Shown here in pieces: positions 9,664 through 21,181 of a stretch of DNA of 64,000 nt. This DNA comes from Strigamia acuminata (lineage: Eukaryota; Arthropoda; Chilopoda; Geophilomorpha; Linotaeniidae): positions 2,418,001-2,482,000 of the forward strand of contig OX442315.1 in assembly GCA_949358305.1 (NCBI GenBank). The letters run 5' to 3'. A program made the position numbers and the translations under genes. The notes beneath the pieces were generated by a model that was not told the DNA's origin, made no database searches, and worked only from the letters and a program-made list of their open reading frames with translations. Each line of letters opens with the position of its first letter. Position 1 is the stretch's first letter.

Positions 9664-10505
9664 TCAGTTTCTATTCTCGTTTCGTGCTTCGCATAAATAC
9701 GTTCCTGAATCCGTTACATTGATTGATGATTCAACAGACACTACTTGCCATTCCTCCTCTTTAGACTTCTTCTTCATCAAGACGTCTTTCGGAGAAGGAA
9801 ACCCATTAGCTTTACACGTTATTTGCTTTGTTTCTCCCTCTAGAATGTTTCTATCTTTAATGGATAAAGTAGTGTCTGCAAGTGACACTTCATTTGTGGA
9901 ATCTGCAACAAATAAATAGTGCTAAAAATAAGAATATATTATTTATTTCGTTGCTTGTATTACTTACAGGCCATGCCAAATTTTCCAATTAAAACTTCTT
10001 TTTTACTTCTCGATGTACCGGTAATAATACATTTAACTTCTTTCTCCTTTTCGCCATTTACGAAATTTACTCTTATACTTGACTGGGATTCCCATAAGTC
10101 ATCATGTCGTTTATTATTAAGTCGTTGTTCGGTTCCTACGAGTCTATCGTTCTCGAACCACTCAAAATTCGTTCTTGCATTATAAATACTGTCCTCTCTG
10201 AATACGCAGCATTTGAAGTAGACTTCTCTCGATTGCTCGTCTGAGTAGATCACATTTTCTGAGTTATTTTTCCACAATTTGTCGTCATAAAACAGGCTGG
10301 ACGGTTTTCCTAAAAAATTAAACCAAATTCCAGCACCCCCAGTAGAAATTATTTCTATGGTGAAGTCAGATCTAACCTATGACGTGAAGATTGAATACGT
10401 CGTAGTCGTTATCAATGATACAGTGGAAATCGCCGGAATCATACACTTTGAGATCATTAATTTCTATAACGCATAATTCCAAATCTCTAATCTTAAATTT
10501 TGTTT
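9664..10505 (-). CDS. Ig-like domain protein exons, unit 2
   Basis: Exons 10505-10377, 10309-9968 and 9902-9664. The middle exon differs from the other copies by one substitution (10241) that changes Asn to Asp near its start. This is the only coding difference I saw anywhere in the array. Confidence 0.6.
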
Positions 10506-10901
10506 CTAATGTGCTTTTAATGCACTAATGCACTTCTAATGTACTAATGCACTTCTAATGTATTAATGCACTTCTAATGTACTAATGTACTTCTTCAGAC
10601 TTGAAAGAGGAGGAATTGTTAGTCTTGTCATTTCCTGACGTGTTGTGTCTAGGGAGCTGACAGTCGATGATCTCTTGGGTGTCCATATACTGGGTCTCGT
10701 ACATAACATCTCCTTTCCTGGCTTTTACTAACGCCGGAATCCATCGTGGTTACTGAATCAGTTTCCGCTTCCGCAGATAACCCAAACACATCCTTACCGG
10801 TGTAAGTTTCTGATTAACTTTCAGCTGGGTGTTCTTCAGCCGGAATTTGTTTGTGACCGCTTGGCTACCCACGGTGACCTGCGTCACTTCACACTCTACA
10901 G

Positions 10902-11217
10902 CAGGAGTCGGCAAGTAATTTTAAGTGGGGTCCGGATACTATTAAAAATTTTTATCGAGGTCGAAAAAAACACTTAAAAACCTTACTAAAAACCTAAGAA
11001 AACACTTAAAAACCAAATAAATCCTCCAATAAACACACACAACCCAAAAAATACCAATAAAACCTAAAAAACATGAAAAAAACAGAAAAAATAAGAAAAA
11101 AAACACCGGAAAACCAAAGAAACCGTAGGAAAAACGTCGCTAAAACGTCACCGCGGTCCAAGTTTCGACCTTCCGCGGTCCGTATCCGGACCGCGGTCCG
11201 CCAGTTGCCGACCGCTG
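10902..11217 (-). mobile_element. hAT MITE 2, unit 2
   Basis: Co-amplified copy of the MITE at 4983. Confidence 0.92.
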
Positions 11218-11970
11218 CTCTACAGGGTGTCTCGCCGAACACCTACCAGGTGAATTATTTCACAATCATGTAAATTTAAAAATACTTTTGATTATGAATT
11301 TAAATGAATGACATGTGAGGAATTCAATGAAACATGTTAAATTCATGTGACATTGTTGCATCACTGTTTTGCAACTCGTAACTTTTAAACCAACAATGCT
11401 ACGCAAAAAATGTTGATTACAAAGTTGTAGAGCGCCATCTAATTAGTCTAAAACTGTTCTTAAAAAAATTGTTTCCTACTGAAAAGTTTTGAGAAAAAAA
11501 GGTTTGAAATTTTAGTCTACTGAGCTTTGTAACCTAAAACTATCATGTGGAATGTATTTCCAAAATAATTTATTTCCTTTCTTTTGTGTTTCCTCTCTTC
11601 CACTTACAAGTATGACCCAATAAAGTGTCCTAATTGAGGATTAGCTTGGTTGCCTCAATAGTTTTAGGTTACAAAGCTGAGTTACAATGCTGAGTAGACT
11701 AATGTTTCAGACCTTTTATCTCAAAACTTTTCAGTAAGAAATAATTTTTTTAAGAACAGTTCTAGACTAATTGGATGATGCTCTACAACTTTCTAATTCA
11801 CTTTTTTGATCTATCTGTCACGGTTCTCGAGTTACAATATGGATTACCTTGAAACTAACCTCAGGAATGCACCTTGTTTTAGCGATTTTCACTTTAGCGA
11901 ATCCATTTTAGCGACGCCCAAAAATTCGCTAAAACGGTGTGATCGCTAAAGTTAGGTGGCGCTAAAATAA

Positions 11971-11997
11971 AATCGCTAAAACGAAGTGGTCGAGAAT
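11971..11997. repeat. 27-bp direct repeat, left of Copia A
   Basis: The 27 bases ending the unit (AATCGCTAAAAC to CGAGAAT) are repeated intact at 16728-16754 right of the 3' LTR and at 133-159 after the LTR fragment opening the window. Units without Copia A have a single copy. Confidence 0.95.
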
Positions 11998-12173
11998 TGT
12001 TAGTAGTATTTCGTTTACAATGAGTTGTTTTTATGAATGGTTACGTAGTAAGTAACCATGAAAGAATTGTATTATATGAGCAACAATAAATTGACATGGG
12101 TGATTGTTATGATGTGATGAATGGAATGATGTACGAGTGAATTCTCTTCAAAATTAACGAAATTGTCCCAACA
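11998..12173 (+). repeat. Copia A 5' LTR
   Basis: 176 bp, TG...CA ends. Confidence 0.97.
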
Positions 12174-12191
12174 TGGGTTATGGGCCCCAGC
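12174..12191 (+). other. Copia A primer-binding site, internal tRNA-iMet type
   Basis: TGGGTTATGGGCCCCAGC directly abuts the LTR. It is complementary to the anticodon arm of animal initiator tRNA-Met rather than its 3' end, as in Drosophila copia, which primes from a tRNA-iMet half. One extra C (four instead of three) would bulge in the duplex. Confidence 0.88.
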
Positions 12192-12310
12192 TACGAGAAA
12201 AATGCCAGCTGGATGGCAAAAGAGTGGATGAATCGATTCGAGTGTTGAATTAGGCGGTGTTTCTTGTGGTTTTTTGGACTATTTGTACGTAAGAGTCGCG
12301 ACATTCGGAA

Positions 12311-15300
12311 ATGGCGACTAAGAGCGATGTGCAGTCGGTAACGTACGTTGAAAAATTGAACGGTAAGAACTACCCATCGTGGGAGTATCGTGTGAGAACG
12401 TTGCTGAGAGCCAAGGACGTCTGGACGGTAATTAAAGATGATTTGCCAATCAAGACTTTGGGCGAGAGTGATGTAGACTTTAAAACGAGGCAAGACAAGT
12501 GGAATACAAGCGACGTAGAGGCATTGAATTTAATTCTTCAGACGATAGATTCGACACAATTACGACACGTGTTAAATAAGGACACAGCCAAGGAGGCCTG
12601 GCTGGCATTGAAGACTGAAAACCAGGGCGATTTGGCGGAACTTAAAGTACAAAAGAGAGTTGAATTGGGACACACGGTGATGAAACAAAGTGAGACAGTA
12701 GCCACATACCTGGATAGAATGATCTCCATTCGGGAGGAATTAAGTTCAATTGGGGTCGTTATTGAAGAGCAAGAATTGTGTGCGCACATCTTGCGTGGCT
12801 TAAGTGCGGAATACGCAAATGTGATCACAAGTTGTGATGTTGCTGGGACGAGCACGATGAAACTACTCACTCTACGCCGTGCATTATTAGCCGCAGAAAC
12901 TCGTAAGAATAGTGTTGAAGTGACCACTGATACCCGTATAGAGAGCGCCACCTGGATGAGGGGCGCAAATAGAGGAAGTGGCCGACGGCCAATGGGCACT
13001 GCAGGAGGAAGCCGGGGATCTGCAAGCAGGGGTGGACCAAAATGCTGGAACTGTGGACGCATTGGCCACCGATACGCAGAATGCCGACAACCTGTGGACC
13101 CGGCGGCTGCAGCTGACTTTCGGGGACGTGGTCGTGGTAGAGGACGGGGCTTTAATCGAGGATTTGGACGAGCGCGCAATCAGAGTGCAAACATGGCAGC
13201 ACAAGAGTCGAGAAGAGTCAGTGAGAATGTACCTGACCTTGATTATGTTGTCGATTACGCGATGTCCACTGGAGCGGTTAGACCTGAGTGGAACTTGAAT
13301 GTCTGGTTTATGGACTCAGGTGCCTCGTCCCACATGGCCAACAACCCTAGTTGTTTTAATCATTTGACCTTGAGTCGCGGCAAAGATATTTTTCTAGCCG
13401 ATGGACGTAAGGTGCACTCGACCGGGTATGGTTCAGTATTGCTGACCACCAGAGTGGGCAGCGAGACAAGGCGAATACGATTAGATAATGTAAACCTCGT
13501 GCCTTCATTGAAGACCAACCTATTATCGGTTGGAAGGATAATAGATTTGGGATTTATCGTATGCTTTGGTGACGGAATTTGCGAGGTCAAAACGTCAGAT
13601 GGGACCAAAGTATTTCAGGCGCGAAAAATTAATGGTTTGTTTCAAGTGGAGACTACCTCGAATGACATTGATAGCTCACCAAGAATGAACATCGGGATGT
13701 CATCATTGGCCCACCCCCACGAACCGGACCAGCGAGCGAGTCGATTATCGATGGAGATGTGGCACCGACGATTGGCTCATTTAGGCTATCGGTCATTGAG
13801 GGAGCTTTGGACCAGAAATATGGTGAAGGGATTGCATTTAAAGGATGCGAAGATTCCGAAAATATGCGACAAGTGTGCAATGGCCAAGAAAATCAGGGCA
13901 CCATTCAAGCCGACGAATTATATTTCGGCAACAAAACCATTTGAGATGTTGCACGTTGATTTATGTGGCCCCTTCCGAAATGTATCGACATTGGGGAGTA
14001 AATATATATTTACTATTGTCGACGATTTTTCGAGAGCAATTTTCACGAGATTTCTGAAGGAGAAATCACAAACAGTAGGTGAATTTGAAAGTTTTTTGAC
14101 AATGTTTGAAAATAAGTTTGGAAGTAAACTCAAGCGGTTGCGAAGCGATAATGGGACCGAGTTTCTAAACGAGAGATTTAAAAATTTGTTGACGAAGCGT
14201 GGCGTTCACCACCAATTAACAGTCCCATGGAGCCCCTCCCAAAATGGCGTCGCTGAGAGGGCCAACCGGAAGTTACTGGACGCGGCAAGGACCCTCCTGT
14301 TGGATTCGGGATTACCGATGCAGTTTTGGCAGGACGCGGTCGAAACAGCGGGCTATGCGTGCAACAGATCGAAGATGCGGAGATTCAACGTGGAGACACC
14401 AATTGAACGTCTAACAGGACACAAGCCAGATGTTAGCAATATGAGGATCTTCGGATGTGTAGCCTATACTTGGATCCCCAAACAAAACCGTTACAAGTTG
14501 GAACCAACAGCACGTAAAGCCATCTTTATGGGATATCCGTTCCAATCGGCGGGATGGAAATTTTATGACCCAGTTAAAAAGAAATATTTCGTCGCAAGGG
14601 ACGTGAAGTTTGATGAGGAATTAAAGGGATCGACATTACTTCCAAAGTTAGAGCAACCGCAATCTTCAGATGAACGAATATTGGATGAAGCGGAGCCAAA
14701 CGGAACAATGCAAGTTCCGGTAACTCACGATGAGGTTCCGATTCAACAAGAATACAGGATGCCCAACAGGGCTGGTCAAGTGGGTCCTGAGAGGCGCTAT
14801 CCGTTGAGGATCAGGAGACCCCCAGATCGATATGTCCCTTATGACCCCGGCCAAAGACCAAGACGTGGACAGAATAGGGTAGTCAGACCGGATGCTGACG
14901 TTTCGAACTTGATAAATGAGGAGGATGTACCTGACGCTAAACGCATAACGATACCAAAGACATATAAACAGGCAATGGAATCTGCCCAGTCAGTACAGTG
15001 GCAAGAGGCGATGCAGAAAGAGATACAATCTCATACACAACAGGACACGTGGAAGTTGGTAGATCGACCCAAAGATGCAAAAGTGGTTGGATCGCGGTGG
15101 ATTTATTCACTAAAAACCAACCAACAAGGACAAGTAATACGTTACAAAGCGCGTTTGGTGGCCCAGGGGTACAATATTTATAAAGGCGTTGACTATGATG
15201 AATCTTTCTCTCCTGTAGTCAGACTCGCTACAATAAGGATTCTGATGGCACTAGCAGTGATGTATCATTTCCGGATTAAACACCATGACGTGGAGACTGC

Positions 15301-16507
15301 TTATTTGCATGCCAAGTTGGGCCAGACGGTCTACATGGAATTGCCAAAGGGAATGGAAGTTCCGGGCGACAAGGTTTGCCTATTACAAAAGGCAATTTAT
15401 GGCTTACCACAAGCAGGCCGTGCCTGGCACAAAACATTGGAAGCTGAGCTTTTAAAAGTTGGATTTGTCAAGCACCCCACGGAACAATGTGTTTATATCT
15501 ACAGGCGTGGAAAGTCTACGATAATTATGGCGACATATGTTGACGATTTGTTGACCTTGGATGACAACAGCGAGCTATTAGATCATTTGATGGCAAGAAT
15601 TCGGCGTTGTATCAAGGTGATAGATTTGGGCGAGATAAAGAGTTTATTGGGCATAAGGATAAAACAAGATTGGCACAAAAATCAAATCACCTTGGATCAG
15701 TCAAAGTATATTCTTGAATTGGCATCCAAATTTGGATTAGAGCAGGCAAGGATTGTGAAAGTTCCTATGGAAGTTTCACAAAAATTGGATGCGCCGGATT
15801 ACCCATTGGGTCCATCAGCAGGTGACAAGCCGTATAGAGAATTGATTGGCGCGTTACTTTACCTTGCTCAGGGTACGCGCCCAGACATCGCATTTCCTGT
15901 GTCTTTCCTCTCACAGTGGCTGAATGACCCGAAGGAAGCCCATTGGATAGCGGCCAAGAGAATCCTGCGTTACTTGATTGGGACGGTGAACTACAGTTTG
16001 AGATACACAAGTTCCAGTTCAGACTTGATTGGGTATACTGACTCATCCTGGAACGCATGTAATGCCGACGCAAAATCATTTGCGGGATTCATAACTACTT
16101 TGAATGGAACAGCGATCACATGGCAAGCGAAGAAGCAGAGTTTGATCAGCTTGTCGTCTTGTGAAGCGGAATTTTCGGGTCTGGTGGAGGTCGCTAAGGA
16201 AGTGAAATGGGTCAAAAATGTTCTTGAAGATCTGAGATTGACAACTGATAAGGGACCGAAAGTAATTTTCTGCGACAACCAGCCAGCAATTGACTTGACC
16301 AAGAACCCGTGTTATCACGCAAGAACGAAACACTTTAATAGGAGAGTAGCTTTTATTAGGCAAGATGTTGAAGAAGGAATTTACAGTGTGATGTATTTGT
16401 CAACCGATCAAATGCTCGCGGATATGATGACCAAGGCTGTCTCTGAAACGAAATTGAAGCAAGCGTGTGAAGCAATTGGATTAGTGAACATTTCGAATGA
16501 AAATTAA
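12311..16507 (+). CDS. Copia A Gag-Pol polyprotein, 1398 aa
   Basis: A single ORF encodes the capsid and replication enzymes of the retrotransposon. The Gag region comes first, with a CX2CX4HX4C zinc knuckle at about residues 245-258 after a Gly/Arg-rich stretch. The retropepsin site DSGAS is at about 335. An integrase HHCC domain (about 485-521) is followed by a DD35E core with Asp near 550 and 613 and Glu near 649. The reverse transcriptase carries YVDD at 1076-1079. RNase H has an Asp in TDSS near 1244 and an SSCEAEF motif further on. It starts 137 bp after the LTR with no competing upstream ATG frame of note. No frameshift or stop is present, so it may be active. Confidence 0.97.
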   Translation: MATKSDVQSVTYVEKLNGKNYPSWEYRVRTLLRAKDVWTVIKDDLPIKTLGESDVDFKTRQDKWNTSDVEALNLILQTIDSTQLRHVLNKDTAKEAWLALKTENQGDLAELKVQKRVELGHTVMKQSETVATYLDRMISIREELSSIGVVIEEQELCAHILRGLSAEYANVITSCDVAGTSTMKLLTLRRALLAAETRKNSVEVTTDTRIESATWMRGANRGSGRRPMGTAGGSRGSASRGGPKCWNCGRIGHRYAECRQPVDPAAAADFRGRGRGRGRGFNRGFGRARNQSANMAAQESRRVSENVPDLDYVVDYAMSTGAVRPEWNLNVWFMDSGASSHMANNPSCFNHLTLSRGKDIFLADGRKVHSTGYGSVLLTTRVGSETRRIRLDNVNLVPSLKTNLLSVGRIIDLGFIVCFGDGICEVKTSDGTKVFQARKINGLFQVETTSNDIDSSPRMNIGMSSLAHPHEPDQRASRLSMEMWHRRLAHLGYRSLRELWTRNMVKGLHLKDAKIPKICDKCAMAKKIRAPFKPTNYISATKPFEMLHVDLCGPFRNVSTLGSKYIFTIVDDFSRAIFTRFLKEKSQTVGEFESFLTMFENKFGSKLKRLRSDNGTEFLNERFKNLLTKRGVHHQLTVPWSPSQNGVAERANRKLLDAARTLLLDSGLPMQFWQDAVETAGYACNRSKMRRFNVETPIERLTGHKPDVSNMRIFGCVAYTWIPKQNRYKLEPTARKAIFMGYPFQSAGWKFYDPVKKKYFVARDVKFDEELKGSTLLPKLEQPQSSDERILDEAEPNGTMQVPVTHDEVPIQQEYRMPNRAGQVGPERRYPLRIRRPPDRYVPYDPGQRPRRGQNRVVRPDADVSNLINEEDVPDAKRITIPKTYKQAMESAQSVQWQEAMQKEIQSHTQQDTWKLVDRPKDAKVVGSRWIYSLKTNQQGQVIRYKARLVAQGYNIYKGVDYDESFSPVVRLATIRILMALAVMYHFRIKHHDVETAYLHAKLGQTVYMELPKGMEVPGDKVCLLQKAIYGLPQAGRAWHKTLEAELLKVGFVKHPTEQCVYIYRRGKSTIIMATYVDDLLTLDDNSELLDHLMARIRRCIKVIDLGEIKSLLGIRIKQDWHKNQITLDQSKYILELASKFGLEQARIVKVPMEVSQKLDAPDYPLGPSAGDKPYRELIGALLYLAQGTRPDIAFPVSFLSQWLNDPKEAHWIAAKRILRYLIGTVNYSLRYTSSSSDLIGYTDSSWNACNADAKSFAGFITTLNGTAITWQAKKQSLISLSSCEAEFSGLVEVAKEVKWVKNVLEDLRLTTDKGPKVIFCDNQPAIDLTKNPCYHARTKHFNRRVAFIRQDVEEGIYSVMYLSTDQMLADMMTKAVSETKLKQACEAIGLVNISNEN

Positions 16508-16542
16508 TTGTAAACTTTATATGCATGTATTAAGAATTTAAT

Positions 16543-16551
16543 ATGGGCGAG
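16543..16551 (+). other. Copia A polypurine tract (weak)
   Basis: ATGGGCGAG lies just before the 3' LTR. It is a poor polypurine run, but sits at the expected place. Confidence 0.5.
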
Positions 16552-16727
16552 TGTTAGTAGTATTTCGTTTACAATGAGTTGTTTTTATGAATGGTTACGT
16601 AGTAAGTAACCATGAAAGAATTGTATTATATGAGCAACAATAAATTGACATGGGTGATTGTTATGATGTGATGAATGGAATGATGTACGAGTGAATTCTC
16701 TTCAAAATTAACGAAATTGTCCCAATA
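16552..16727 (+). repeat. Copia A 3' LTR
   Basis: 176 bp, TG...TA ends; otherwise the same as the 5' LTR. Confidence 0.97.
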
Positions 16728-16754
16728 AATCGCTAAAACGAAGTGGTCGAGAAT
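16728..16754. repeat. 27-bp direct repeat, right of Copia A
   Basis: Second copy of the flank at 11971-11997. A third is at 133-159. Confidence 0.95.
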
Positions 16755-17714
16755 GAAGAAACGTTACATTAAAAATAGTATTGCCGTGTACGTTTTGCAT
16801 TGCGTTTGATCATAATTTTCACCTAAACTTAGAAGAATTTGGATTTATTTTGGCATCAATGCATCATACAATTGTTTTTGCAAAATATTTTCGCTAAAAT
16901 GAATCATTCGCTAAAACGGGCTTTGCTAAAATGTGTCCTAAGCTGCGGCAATGTACTCTCATTTTCGCTAAAATGAGATCGCTAAAATGGGCTTAAAGAA
17001 TTAAAATTCGCTAAAATGGGCTTGGCTAATAAGGAGTGATCCGGACCTCAGAGGTCAAATTGGATGTCGTAATTGGATTTCCCCCGACATACTTGTATTA
17101 CCCTTACAATCATTTTGCTAAATCAACATCTAAAACGGTTTGGGAATTATTTACTGTGAACCAGACTTTTTGAACCACCCTGTATATCTATATTTCGACA
17201 TATACATCTATATTTCATGGAGTCGATCAGCACAACTATTAAAATGGATAAAAATTTTGCCAATTTCACTTTCCCCACAATCGTCCTGTCTCCTGTGCTC
17301 CAATCAAATCCACGAGTACCTTCTGACATTAAAAACTCATCAAAGTAGATTTAAAAATCATTAAAAAGTCATTAAAAGTGGATTTAAAATTCATTAAAAA
17401 CTCGTCAAAATTAGATTTAAAATTCATTACAAATACGTTTAAAAAAACCATTTAAACTGCTCCAATTGACAATAATTACGTGGATGGATTGCTGTATGTG
17501 GCACACTGATCTTATATAAACAACATTGAAATATGCTAGCCAGAATACATTTGATTCACACACAGAAGAAAAACACTACAGGTAACAACATTTTTTCCTC
17601 TTTAGGCAAAGGTGAACATGGTGTTGGAAGTTGGTTAAATGAAAGGAGAGAGAGAATTTACTTTTTTATTTGCATTTCACTTTCTTTTACAGATTTCTCT
17701 AAACAAATACCAAT

Positions 17715-19412
17715 ATGAACCAGTGTCGTAGTCTTCTCGTCATATTTACTTTGATTTTGCTTACTGTTGAAGTTGTTTTGTCAACATCCTTAACCGAACT
17801 ATCAGGTAACTAGAATTCAGAAAAAAAGCACGAAAGCTGCATTCGAAAAGTTGTTTAAACTAAAAAGCATTTTTAAACTACCGGACTCAAAGTAAAAAAA
17901 AAATGGTGGCCAAAAAGCAAAATATGTATATACAGTATATACAGTACCGGTGTATACAGTGTTTAATTGCAATTTAAAATGAACTTTTTGAATTCAGTAA
18001 ATTTTACGCAGTAAATGTAGCAATCTCCAAATATTCTTAAATGATTTTCAGAAGAAACTACCAATGAAGAGAGGGAAGAGTAAGTTAATGTCATCAGTTT
18101 GTGCAAGTACCAACCTTGGACATAAAAAACGTCCCAGCATGAGTGTTTTTGGCTGTATCCACCAGGTAGTGCAAAAACTCACTGATAACTTGTGACAAAT
18201 GGAAATTGAAATGACGTCACACAATCATCTAAACCAGCGGTCGGCAACTGGCGGCCCGCAGTCCGGATCCGGCCTGCGGAAGGTCGAAACTTGGACCGCC
18301 AGATATTTTTTATTATATTTTTTTTGGGTATTTTTGTTGTTTTTTGGTGTTTTTTTGATTTTTTTGTTTTTTTTGGTGTTTTTGGTGTTTTTTGTGTTTT
18401 TTTTGTTTTATTTTGTTGTCTTTTTCTGGACTTCAAAAAAAATTTTCACTAGTATCCGGACCCCACTCAAAATTACTTGTCGACCCCTAATCTAAACCAA
18501 CGACGTGAATGTGATGGTGTGACATCATTTCAATGTTAATACGTCATAAATTATCAGTGAATTTTTGCACTATCTGGTGGATAGAGCCGAATACGTTCAT
18601 TCTGCAGGAAAGCTTCAAGATGGACTGTGACGATTTTTATATCCAAGGCTGTACATACATGTAGTACACATGCACACTACAATGTACTGTTTGATGATTC
18701 TGCTTCGCGTAATAAGCTACCAAGATATTCCTATCACTATTGCTGATAAACCTTAACGAATAATTCAAGCAAACAAACAATAATCGAAAAACGGGTAAAT
18801 ACTGGATTTCCGGATCTAATCGTGTGTAAATTGGGTCGCATCAGCTGGTTGAATGTCCGGGCGGGTTGAGGACATGGGCCGGGTTGTCGGCATCGATAAG
18901 ATTTGGTAAGATTTTTATTCTTGTATTTAGTAGTTTGAATGATTTGGGTCAGCAGCCATTTTGTGTATTTGTTGTGTGTTTGCATAGTGACGCACCAGAA
19001 TTAATTGACTCAGTCATGTGATTGTAGTCATCTGCAATGTGAATCTCCCAACCAATGGGAGTATTTCATGTACTTTTTGGAATAGAGTTTAGCTTTATGC
19101 AGTCAGTAATTCACTTTAGCTCGCACAATGTCTTTGCCTATCTCGTGTAAATATCGTTTGTCGGCAAAAGCGAAGGCAGGAATCGTCACAAGTGATTAAA
19201 GAACTATAATTAATTGTAATCGTTTTATGTCTAGGCCATGTATAGCACTTAATGAACGTTGTGGTCATCGCATGGACGGCTGCTGCAAGACAACTCAAGC
19301 GTACGGACAGACTGAGTCTGCGACAGTGGGTTGTCGTATGTTGTGGCCCGATGTTTATAATTATTGCCGTATAGTTGTTGGTACAGATTACACTTGTAAG
19401 AAAACAAACTAA
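17715..19412 (+). CDS. Secreted cysteine-rich peptide, unit 3 copy
   Basis: Exons 17715-17805, 18052-18079 and 19235-19412; poly(A) signal 19441-19446. This is the first gene right of Copia A. The one substitution seen in the unit (18904) is intronic. Confidence 0.72.
18235..18489 (+). mobile_element. hAT MITE 1, unit 3
   Basis: Co-amplified copy of the MITE at 1640 with the same TSD. Confidence 0.92.
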
Positions 19413-20339
19413 CTGTTAAATGAAGTGAACATTTAAGTAAAATAAAATTAATGTTGCAAACGATTGGTTATTATACTTCTTAGCGTTGTTACTCTTCAAA
19501 CGTTCATGAGGTTTAGAAATCTTGTGCATTGATCAAGCTCCTAATGAAGGCAATGACCTAATTTGAGGCACAACATCGCAGAAAGGTGAGATGTCAAATG
19601 AAAATTATAAAATAAAAATAGTAAAATTGCTACCATAATATAAATCATTTTATTTCTAATGGCGTCCTAAATGGATTTTATGCAGCAACATCTGACAATC
19701 AAGAACAAGCAATTAAGAATAACAGATGAAGCCGACAGTTTAACGTTAGGTGGCGCAACTTGATAAATTTCACATTCAATCTATCGAAAATTTGTACAAT
19801 TTCCGTTTATTCAGTTAAATAAAATTTATTTGGCATTGAATTCATATATGCGTCATCTTGCATCGCGTACTGGAAGGTGAAATTATTCTTTTCAGGCTCA
19901 TGCGAAACTTTATGTAACGAGCGCCACAGCGGAAGTTGTTGCTAATAAAACATTTTATTAAAGCATGAAAACATTTTTTTTTCGTCCGTACAATTTTTGT
20001 AATCCAATTTAATGAGTTGCCAACTACCCAAGTGGTTAAGGATTTTTGAATTCACACGTTTGTGATCTTTTTCTGCAATTCAGCCACGATGGCATTCAAG
20101 TCAGAAAGCATTGAATCACGATTGACAGTTCTCGGTCTGAAATAAAAGTTTAATCAATGTTTTGAAATAGTTAATAGAGAGTTTACGGGATTATTTTTCC
20201 CTTACACTATTTTTATACCGTATAGTCTTTAACTGTAAGGGAAAAATGCATCCCGCAAATCTCTATTGTATCGGCATTGTACTCAACCGTAATTTCGAAA
20301 TGACAGTATGTTGGATGTAATATAATTCTCCATTTTGGT

Positions 20340-21181
20340 TCAGTTTCTATTCTCGTTTCGTGCTTCGCATAAATACGTTCCTGAATCCGTTACATTGATT
20401 GATGATTCAACAGACACTACTTGCCATTCCTCCTCTTTAGACTTCTTCTTCATCAAGACGTCTTTCGGAGAAGGAAACCCATTAGCTTTACACGTTATTT
20501 GCTTTGTTTCTCCCTCTAGAATGTTTCTATCTTTAATGGATAAAGTAGTGTCTGCAAGTGACACTTCATTTGTGGAATCTGCAACAAATAAATAGTGCTA
20601 AAAATAAGAATATATTATTTATTTCGTTGCTTGTATTACTTACAGGCCATGCCAAATTTTCCAATTAAAACTTCTTTTTTACTTCTCGATGTACCGGTAA
20701 TAATACATTTAACTTCTTTCTCCTTTTCGCCATTTACGAAATTTACTCTTATACTTGACTGGGATTCCCATAAGTCATCATGTCGTTTATTATTAAGTCG
20801 TTGTTCGGTTCCTACGAGTCTATCGTTCTCGAACCACTCAAAATTCGTTCTTGCATTATAAATACTGTCCTCTCTGAATACGCAGCATTTGAAGTAGACT
20901 TCTCTCGATTGCTCGTTTGAGTAGATCACATTTTCTGAGTTATTTTTCCACAATTTGTCGTCATAAAACAGGCTGGACGGTTTTCCTAAAAAATTAAACC
21001 AAATTCCAGCACCCCCAGTAGAAATTATTTCTATGGTGAAGTCAGATCTAACCTATGACGTGAAGATTGAATACGTCGTAGTCGTTATCAATGATACAGT
21101 GGAAATCGCCGGAATCATACACTTTGAGATCATTAATTTCTATAACGCATAATTCCAAATCTCTAATCTTAAATTTTGTTT
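20340..21181 (-). CDS. Ig-like domain protein exons, unit 3
   Basis: Exons 21181-21053, 20985-20644 and 20578-20340; same as unit 1. Confidence 0.6.

Larger units (their letters stand above)
6079..11997. repeat. Tandem array unit 2 (5,919 bp)
   Basis: Full unit with the same order as unit 1. It is the most diverged copy: I found five private substitutions (9323 G to T, 10241 T to C, 11451 G to A, 11476 T to C, 11569 A to T), all in its right half next to Copia A. The change at 10241 alters one Ig-exon codon from Asn to Asp. Confidence 0.97.
11998..16727 (+). mobile_element. Copia A, complete Ty1/copia retrotransposon (4,730 bp)
   Basis: 176-bp LTRs (11998-12173 and 16552-16727) frame one intact gag-pol ORF. 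The LTRs differ only at the penultimate base (CA versus TA), so the copy is very young or recently homogenised. Domain order protease, integrase, RT, RNase H is that of copia. No normal 5-bp TSD is visible; a 27-bp repeat flanks it instead. It divides units 2 and 3. Confidence 0.97.

Noticed and set aside
11993-12002. Ordinary 5-bp TSD for Copia A
   Set aside because: The five bases left (AGAAT) and right (AATCG) of the element do not match; only the 27-bp repeat does.
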